Shown here: positions 57,583-64,000 of the stretch, one piece after another
Layout of the letters: each line of letters begins with the position of its first letter
Numbering within the stretch: the first letter of the stretch is position 1
DNA from: Cristatella mucedo
Lineage: Eukaryota > Bryozoa > Phylactolaemata > Cristatellidae
Direction of reading: 5' to 3'
Assembly (NCBI GenBank): GCA_009760855.2
Contig: WPIO01000009.1
Span: 2,060,001 to 2,124,000 of the forward strand
DNA length: 64,000 nucleotides
The notes under the pieces: model-generated
Seen by the model: the letters and a program-made list of their open reading frames with translations, nothing else
Databases searched by the model: none
What the model was told of the DNA's origin: nothing
Translations under genes and position numbers: made by a program

Positions 57583-58920
57583 CGTACGGTCCCAGACGCG
57601 GTGGACCGAAGTTACAGCCATTCGTCAACTCTTCGACAAGGAATCCTAGCGACAAGAGTAGCCAGCGACTCTCCTCCGACCTGTTGACTCCCCTCCGCCC
57701 CGCTCCGCCGCCGTGCCGCCTGGGAGGGCAAAGGGCAGAGGGCAAAGGAATGCCGTCGAGCTGCGCTGCCGACTCGACAGAGAGTGCCGACGTCCGCAGC
57801 AGATGCCGCCATTCGTCCCCGCGGCTGCCGCGCTTTCTGCGCCGGCTCCGGCGGCGGCGAGCGCAGCGCAGCTGTTGCCGTCCGTCGGCTGGGCTGCGCA
57901 GCGACGTCGGATGTGCAGCCGAGCCCTGCCAACCGCGCGAGCGGGCGTGCGGGCCCCGAGCGCACTGAAGCGGCCTTCGCGCCCGCGCGCGAGCGAGCGC
58001 TCGCGCGCCCTTCTCCGGATGCCGCCGCAAGAAGCCTCGCTCACTTTCGCGGAAGAGCTCGGAGCTGCCCAGACGACAGGCCCAGCCCGCCGCCGCTCCC
58101 CGCGAGCTCCGCGGGCGAGTCACTCGCCGCGCGGGCGGGCCGCGAGCGCCCGGCCCGCCCGCGCGGCCCGGACCAAACGCGGGCCACTCGCGTCCGGACC
58201 TTTCGCGCGCGCGCGCGCGGCCGCCCCTGGCTTTGCGGGTCCGGCACTCCGCGAGCGTGCGAGCCCCCGACGCGAGAGCTGCGCACTCAGATAAAGGTGT
58301 CGATGTGCGCGGCGGCCGGCTCGATAAACTGGGCTGCCGTTGCTGCCTCCGCCGCTGCAGAAGCGCCGCCGATATCCGGAGACACTGTTGCCCGCTGCTG
58401 CTCTCATCTTGCCGACATCGTGCCCGCACCGGACGAGTGTTGGCACTTCGCATTTGCGCCGCTGCCGACTGCCGACAGCCCGCGCCGTTGATAAACCTGA
58501 CACTTTTGTGGGCCGTCGGCTTGGGCCACTCGAGCGCTCGTGCTTCCGGCCCGCGGCGGCGGCCTGAGGGGCAACCGCACGAGACGGGCGGACCGGCCGC
58601 TAGAGCTTCGAGAGGCTTCGCTCGCGCTCGGTGCACCCGAAACGCGTCAAGGCTTCGAGCGTTTGCCTTGGCGCGCGCGCGCGCACTTTCGGCTCGGAAG
58701 GAGCGAGCGAGAGAGAGGCGCGGCCGCGCGTCGTCGGCGCTCGCTCGGTAGCCCCGCCCGTCGGCGGCCGAGGCAAGCGGGCGGCCCAGCGGCGTACGTC
58801 TGGCGTCCGGCGCACTGTCGGCGCTTGAGCATACAAACTGCCCTGCGTCGTCGCGGGTGCGTTTGGCCGCAAGGTTGTACTCGTGCGAATTGCAGCGCAA
58901 TCAAGAGGGAAGAGTAAGAG
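57583..58920. other. GC-rich DNA with long ORFs, no gene called
   Basis: A 441-codon minus ORF (58900-57575) and 193-235-codon plus ORFs overlap here. All are Arg/Ala/Pro-rich and match nothing I recognise. The most protein-like reading is the end of a plus-strand frame at about 58303-58491 (MCAAAGSINWAAVAA ... ECWHFAFAPLP), but without supporting signals. Confidence 0.35.
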
Positions 58921-58961
58921 GGCGGAGGTAACTAAATATATAGTATATTAGTAATATAAGT

Positions 58962-59392
58962 ATATATAAGTATATAGTCCTCAAATCCTTTGGAGACCGT
59001 GCATTTAGTTCGTATGCTCCCAAAGTTCGTATGCTCCCAGCCTGGAAGTCCCTCCCGACCTGCGTCAGAACATTCCCTGACCTGACCACATTTAAAAGGA
59101 TCTTAAAAACACACCTATTTAGGACAGCATTTAGCGAGTCCCCGTGATTCGTCCTTAATGTGCTTATGCGTGCTGACACTGTGCATGCTGCCACTAACCA
59201 CATTTGCATGCTGACCCTGTGCATGTCACCCCTAACCATGTTATTCAACTTGTTTGTTTTTCAAGCATGATTTTACTTACCATTCAATTGCATTTCCCTT
59301 TGCAGCAAATGTAAAGCGCCTAAAAAGAGATTGAGTTCTCTGGGGGCGCTTTATCAAGTACATTATTATTATTATTATTATTATTATAGTGA
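58962..59392 (+). mobile_element. 5'-truncated LINE family A in the CpG island
   Basis: CCTCAAATCCTTTGGAGACCG through a 19-base local duplication (GTTCGTATGCTCCCAAAG / TTCGTATGCTCCCAG), the CLKxKxHLF-type end of the ORF, the full 3' UTR and the ATT tail. Close in sequence to the copy at 29236-30045, so probably young. Confidence 0.88.
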
Positions 59393-61049
59393 GAGATAGC
59401 CAAAGAGAGGGAGGAGGGTGGGAGAAAGGGAGAGAGGGAGGGGTCTGTCAGCGAATGCCGGCATTCGCTGAGGAATCTGCCAAGGTTAAAACCCCATCGC
59501 CAGAAGCTGTTTGGCGCTGACGATGCAGTCAGCGTGAAACAGCTCGCTCGTTTCGCTGAAAGCGTCTCGCTTCCGTAGACAGTTCGGCTTTTCTCCACAA
59601 CTCCATAACTAACTCAGCGCCGAGTACGGGCGCGGGCGTGCGATGCAGCTTTGCGGAACGTCGAAAAGAAAATGTGGCGTCTATATTGCTGCTAGCACGT
59701 CGCACAGGCGACAAATGCAAACGCTATAGCCGAAGTATCCCTGAAATAAAACCACGACTATATATAGCCACTTACAACGACGCGGACAGGCCATTTAGCT
59801 CTTCGCGTTGACTACGTCCGTCGTTATGACGCCGTCAGCCCGAAAAGCTACAACGTATCGCCAGAGGCAGAAGGGAAGCAGCGAACGTACCGTCGGCGCG
59901 TACGCGTACGGCGGCGCGCCTGCGGGACGCTGCGGGCCGAATGCGTGCTTACATCTTGTAAGCCTAGCGGGTACCCGACAAATACAGCTCAGCAAGAAAA
60001 CGCGCAGCAAGTAAAGCTGCTAAAATAGCGCGCGCGCGGACAACGGGCGCGTCATAGCAGCGAACAGACACACGAGCGGCTCTGTCGGTTCCGACACTTT
60101 GCGGACATTGGCCTTGAAGTTTCGTTTATTTCAGCCTCGACGGTTTAGCATTATGGGAAGCAGAGAGCGCTCGCCGATTTGATAAGACTCTCTCTCTCTC
60201 TCTCTCTCTCTCACGTCGCGGCGAGCGAACGCAAAAACAGAGCGCGAAGTCCAGACGCGGGGCTCGTTACTTTGCTGCTTACGCTGCGTGGCCGAGCTGC
60301 AACGGGTGCCGATTGTAAAGCATTTTCCAAGCGGGTAGCTATTCAACGCTACCGGAAGGCCGGCGAGTCGAACGAAGCGCTGAGCGCTTAAGTTCCAGTA
60401 GCGCTCCATCTACCACGTGACGCCCTGAGCTGAAACGTCTTCGCACCTTTCCGGAGCCCGGCGATGCGGCAGCAACCGGACTGGGCGCGATGCGCACGAC
60501 CAGGCGCGTCGGGTCGGCAATGCATGCATGCACGCCGCCGGGTCGAAGGACTGATTGGGCCGCCGGCAAATTTGCGCGAAGAGAACGAGACAGAGCGGGC
60601 CAAGCGAGGCGCTGCCGGCGCGCGCCTTTTCCGCCGGACCATTCAGTACCGCAGACCTGCGGGTTGGCCCGATCGCCGCACGCGCGTGCGGCCTGCCGCC
60701 GCCGCCGCCGGCGGTTCGGCAATTCTCCGGAATGTGAGCGTCTCGTGCGACTATTCGCCGGTTCATTCAGCCATTAATCCAAGCCTACGAGACGCGACGG
60801 GAGAGGCCCCTCGGGGACATTCGGATGTACGGCTTCCGCCGCGCAAGCGTCGCAAGACGTCCGGCTTCCGCCTTCGTCCGCGGCGGTTGCCGCGGTCATC
60901 GAGCCTGAGCGCGCGGTCGCAGCTGCGAGCGAATCATCCGAGAATTCGCCGCAGCGCGCAGAGGCCGAGCCAAGATTAAAGCGTAGGAACTGGAATCGCT
61001 GTGGTGTGCTAGCGATCGCTGAGAGAGCGAGAGCTGGACTGGGTCCGCC
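59393..61049. other. GC-rich DNA, no gene recognised
   Basis: Contains a short (CT)n at 60187-60213. A 171-codon Arg-rich plus ORF (60464-60979) and its antisense counterparts are not convincing. Confidence 0.4.
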
Positions 61050-61192
61050 GAAGTAACAATAATAATAATACATTTGATAATAATAATAATGCATTTAATA
61101 ATAATATTAATACATTTGAATAACGCTCTCAGAGAATTCAATCTCTTTCTAGGCACTTTAAATTTGCTGCAAGGAAGCGCGATCACATGGTT
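61050..61192 (-). mobile_element. LINE family A tail with expanded ATT-type repeats
   Basis: On the minus strand: GCAGCAAATTTAAAGTGCCTAG, AGAGATTGAATTCTCTGAGAGCG, then three ATT clusters each followed by AAATGTATT- or AAATGCATT-type units. This suggests repeated copying of the terminus. Confidence 0.8.
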
Positions 61193-61733
61193 ACCCCAAC
61201 ACACGGTTCCGAAAGACTCGCGTTCAGCTTCAGAGGACGACGCGGTTTTTTCCGACTCTATGGTATCCCTTTCGAGCGATTGCCTCCTAAGCCGGGCGGC
61301 CGTTCGTCCGATTCATTTCACCTTTCATTTAAAATGCGGCGCGGGTCCAGCGCGCGCGGGGGGGGGGGCGGTTGCGCGAGCAGGATAGTCTTCGAAGCGA
61401 CATTATCTACGCCGAACCTATTGGAGGCTGCGCGCGCCTCGCACGGTCTTTTGCCGCGACAAGCCGCCGCCCGCGTTTGTCTGCTTACGCTGCGAGAGTG
61501 AGTTTCCCGCGAGGCCGCGCGAGATAGCGTCCGCGGCAAGCGCCGCCCGCTGAGGCTCCGCAGGAAACGGTTCTGCACTGTGGCCAGTCAGCTCTCGCCA
61601 CCAACGCGGGTCGAAGGGCTGGCAGTCGAGTCGCTTGTGGAACTGGCCGTAACAGGCCGGACCGACCGGTTCTAGAGCATTCTGGAAAATGACGAGGCTC
61701 TTAAGAGGATGCGAAGTCGTGCGTGAGCGCGTG

Positions 61734-61772
<39 letters not shown>

Positions 61773-62939
61773 AGAGAGGGGACACGGAGGTAGTGTATCC
61801 GCCTCGACTTGCCAACATAAAGAAGAGACGGCAACGGCGACGCCGGCGTTTTCGTGTGAAGGGGATGGGTGTGCGGTCGCTCGATTTTCCCAGGGCTCGT
61901 GGTGTCAACTCTTTGTTTACCGCTAATGCCACGATCGTGACACACGGTCGAACGCCGCTTCTGCGCTATCTGCGGTAAGTGGCACTCCGGGTGGGGCATT
62001 ATTCGCGCCTACTCGGCGGCCGCGGCGGCCGCGGCGGCCGAGCGCGCCGCCAGTCGACCGCCGCCGCCGCGTTCGTCTCGCGGCTCCGAGGCTCCGATCG
62101 CCGCCGCTACGGCACGCCGCCGCCGCGTTCGTCTCGCGGCTCCGAGGCTCCGATCGCCGCCGCCGCTGCCGCAGCGGCGGCGACAGTGGCTATTCCTTAC
62201 GCCATCGGTCCGATCCTCAAGCGTAACGACGAAAGTGTAACGGTCGTTGGGAGGCGAGCAAGAGCTCGCGAAGTTACTCACCTCTGCAGCCTCGCGCGCC
62301 GGCGAACCGCGCGCGCTTCTCATCACCCGCGAAACCGTTCCTATTCGGAGCGGAGCTGCGTCGTCGCGGCAGCTCCGCTCCGCACTTTGACTGTATTGCG
62401 CAGCGGATGCTGATCGAGCAGCCGGGCGAGCGGGTCGCTCGCTGAGTGCGGCCGGCGTGCAGCGTTGCGAGCATCGACCCTCGCTCGCTCGGTTACCGGG
62501 GACCGGCAGCAGCCGGAGGCAGCGTGCGGGCCAGTCCGAGCGCCGGTCGTCGTCGCGTCGCGGACGGCGGACCTCTCCTCGTGTGCGCCCCTCGATAGCG
62601 TCCCTAGAGCTGACCGGACGGCTTTTGGCGCGCGCGAGGAAGGGGAGACGCTAGCTAAGGAGTGCAGTAGCGACTGGCGTTCTTCGCTCTCACCGCGCGG
62701 CTCGCGACGTTTCCTTTTTCCCCCTTTCTCTGTATCCTTGGCTCCGGATGCCTGCCAACCGGACACGCGCGCTCGCTCGTGCGCGTAGCGCCGCCGCACA
62801 CTTTCCACGGAGCGGCCTCCGTCCTCGCTACGCGCTCTGCTCTGCGGCGCGCGAGGGCAGAGTCTCATTCTTTCCTTTATTCGACTCTCGTGGACTCTCG
62901 TGGACTGCACTTCGGTGGCGGCGCCCGCAGCAGCTCTAC
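61193..62939. other. GC-rich DNA, no gene recognised
   Basis: Includes a GA array at 61738-61766. ORFs up to 193 codons overlap on both strands without recognisable domains. Confidence 0.4.
62060..62163. repeat. 48-bp tandem duplication
   Basis: GCCGCCGCCGCGTTCGTCTC ... CCGATCGCCGCCGC occurs at 62060-62107 and again at 62116-62163 (period 56). Confidence 0.93.
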
Positions 62940-63068
62940 AAAATAATATTTAATTCATCCGCGTAGCACCCTAAGAGAACTCGATCTCTATTCAGGCCTT
63001 TCGTGTACGCCTACATACGGGGCTCAAACTTGCGTGCGACCTCAACCTTGGTTGGGGTTCTTGAGCTC
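62940..63068 (-). mobile_element. SINE family 2 copy, 5' truncated
   Basis: On the minus strand: AACCAAGGTTGAGGTCGCACGC, a B-box-like region TTGAGCCCC, and tail GAATAGAGATCGAGTTCTCTTAGGGTGCTACGC. Confidence 0.75.
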
Positions 63069-63790
63069 TGAGCGCTCACTCAGCGGGCAAACCCCCGCGG
63101 CCACCTGCTGCTGTCCACCCGCGTCCGCTCAGCAGCCGCGTTACACTGCAACTATCGCGACTGTCGCTAGGCCGTGCTCTGCTCCGGCGGTGGCGCCACC
63201 TAGGTCTCGCGTGAGTCTTATGTAATCTGTTATATATGTATATGTTATGTAATATCTCGCGTGAGTATATGCATGCTAAACTCATTTGGCAAAGCCGGCA
63301 TTTGACCAGAAGAACTGTGCTGCTTTTCTGCATTGAAAATTGCAAAAAACCCGAGAGCTGCTGCGGGAGCATTTTCACGTGCGGATAGCTAAAAACGATT
63401 TGATTCATCCTCGGTAAGCCGAACCGATGATCCAAAACCGTAGGAAGAGGGACTTGGGCTAGGCTACAGCCTCCCATCGGAGGGGTCTGGCTAAAGGGGC
63501 GGGGGTGCACTGACGATAAACAAAGATGCAGTCGTTTAAACTCCTTCGATTTACCAAGGCACTCGTTAGCCCTAAGAAAAAGTCACTGGCCCCTCCTGGG
63601 CGGGGGGAGGGGAGTAGTGCTGACGTTTGTCTACAAGTAGCTGCGCTCTTGCAGCAAAGCGACCGGAAGCAGTGTTTTTACACCCAATGCAATAATGCTC
63701 TTATGGGGGGGCGGAGCCGGGGTTTTTATGGGTGGGGGAACAAGACCCAAAGATCTTTACTTGGTGTGGGCAAGACCCTCAATTAAAAAA
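63069..63790. other. Intergenic DNA, nothing recognised
   Basis: Short G-runs; no gene or repeat recognised. Confidence 0.35.
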
Positions 63791-63791
63791 A

Positions 63792-63962
63792 CTAGCTGAT
63801 TTAACAGCCTCTTTTTGTATAGCGACAGAAGAGCCTTTACGGCTATCATCACCGCTCGCAGTGGCGATAAAGGATCGCCCACCGCAGGAATCGAACCCAC
63901 GACCTCGGAAGCGAGGTCGTGAAAAGGAACCATCTTACCTAGTGTGCCTTCATGGCTCACCA
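63792..63962 (-). mobile_element. SINE family 1 copy, well preserved
   Basis: On the minus strand: head GTGAGCCATGAAGGCACACTAGG, B box GTGGGTTCGATTCC, hairpin GGTGGGCGAT ... ATCGCCACTG around CCTTT, and body GGCTCTTCTGTCGCTATACAAAAAGAGGCTGTTAAATCAGC. Confidence 0.85.
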
Positions 63963-64000
63963 AATGAAGTAAAAATTACAGCGGCCAAATGACAGCGCGC

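Larger units (their letters stand above)
52900..63200. promoter_or_regulatory. Very large GC/CpG-rich island
   Basis: About 10 kb dense in CG dinucleotides, with CG runs at 55591-55606 and 58203-58220, in contrast to the AT-rich left half. It contains both candidate first exons of the isthmin-like gene, so it probably includes its promoter. CpG density of this kind suggests unmethylated regulatory DNA. AT-richer LINE fragments (57.5, 59.0 and 61.05 kb) break it up. Long ORFs in all six frames here reflect scarcity of AT-rich stop codons. Confidence 0.7.

Noticed and set aside
57575..58900. 441-codon minus-strand ORF in the CpG island
   Set aside because: Arg/Ala/Pro-rich composition, overlapping long ORFs in other frames and no recognisable domain; explained by the lack of stop codons in GC-rich DNA.

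Overview
The window is nuclear DNA from an animal, most likely an invertebrate. The evidence is spliced genes with GT-AG introns, an intronless histone H1 with a metazoan-type 3' histone hairpin, an isthmin/AMOP gene, many L2/CR1-type non-LTR retrotransposon fragments, tRNA-derived SINEs, a Tc1-like transposon relic and very long dinucleotide arrays. The H1 globular domain (…PFIKKYLK…) is of the kind seen in protostomes; I cannot name the phylum or species from sequence alone.

Layout. 0-5 kb: repeat-rich intergenic DNA with SINE copies. 5.27-6.13 kb: a complete replication-dependent histone H1 gene on the plus strand with TATA-like element, initiator region, 233-codon ORF and 3' stem-loop. 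6.6-38 kb: a transposable-element landscape of 5'-truncated LINEs of at least two families (often nested or tandem), two tRNA-derived SINE families, a pair of pogo/Tigger-like MITEs, a Tc1-like transposase pseudogene and microsatellites; I find no host gene here. 38.4-56.6 kb: a five-exon gene on the minus strand that I assemble from splice sites and reading phase and recognise as an isthmin-family secreted AMOP protein (signal peptide, Asp/Ser/Gly-rich linker, AMOP domain, conserved C-terminal tail; 352 residues). Its introns carry long GA/CT arrays, a 12-bp minisatellite and a CA array. 52.9-63.2 kb: about 10 kb of very GC- and CpG-rich DNA that holds the first exon(s) of the isthmin gene and looks like its promoter island; long ORFs in it are mostly by-products of GC content. 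63-64 kb: SINE-bearing flank.

Most interesting points: (1) the isthmin-like gene, in which I can find no thrombospondin type-1 exon and which has two phase-compatible candidate first exons (cleavable signal peptide versus transmembrane anchor); (2) SINE family 1 carries, just after the tRNA-like head, a hairpin whose two arms differ between copies yet stay complementary; (3) SINE family 2 shares its 3' tail with the resident LINE family, the arrangement expected of a SINE mobilised by that LINE.
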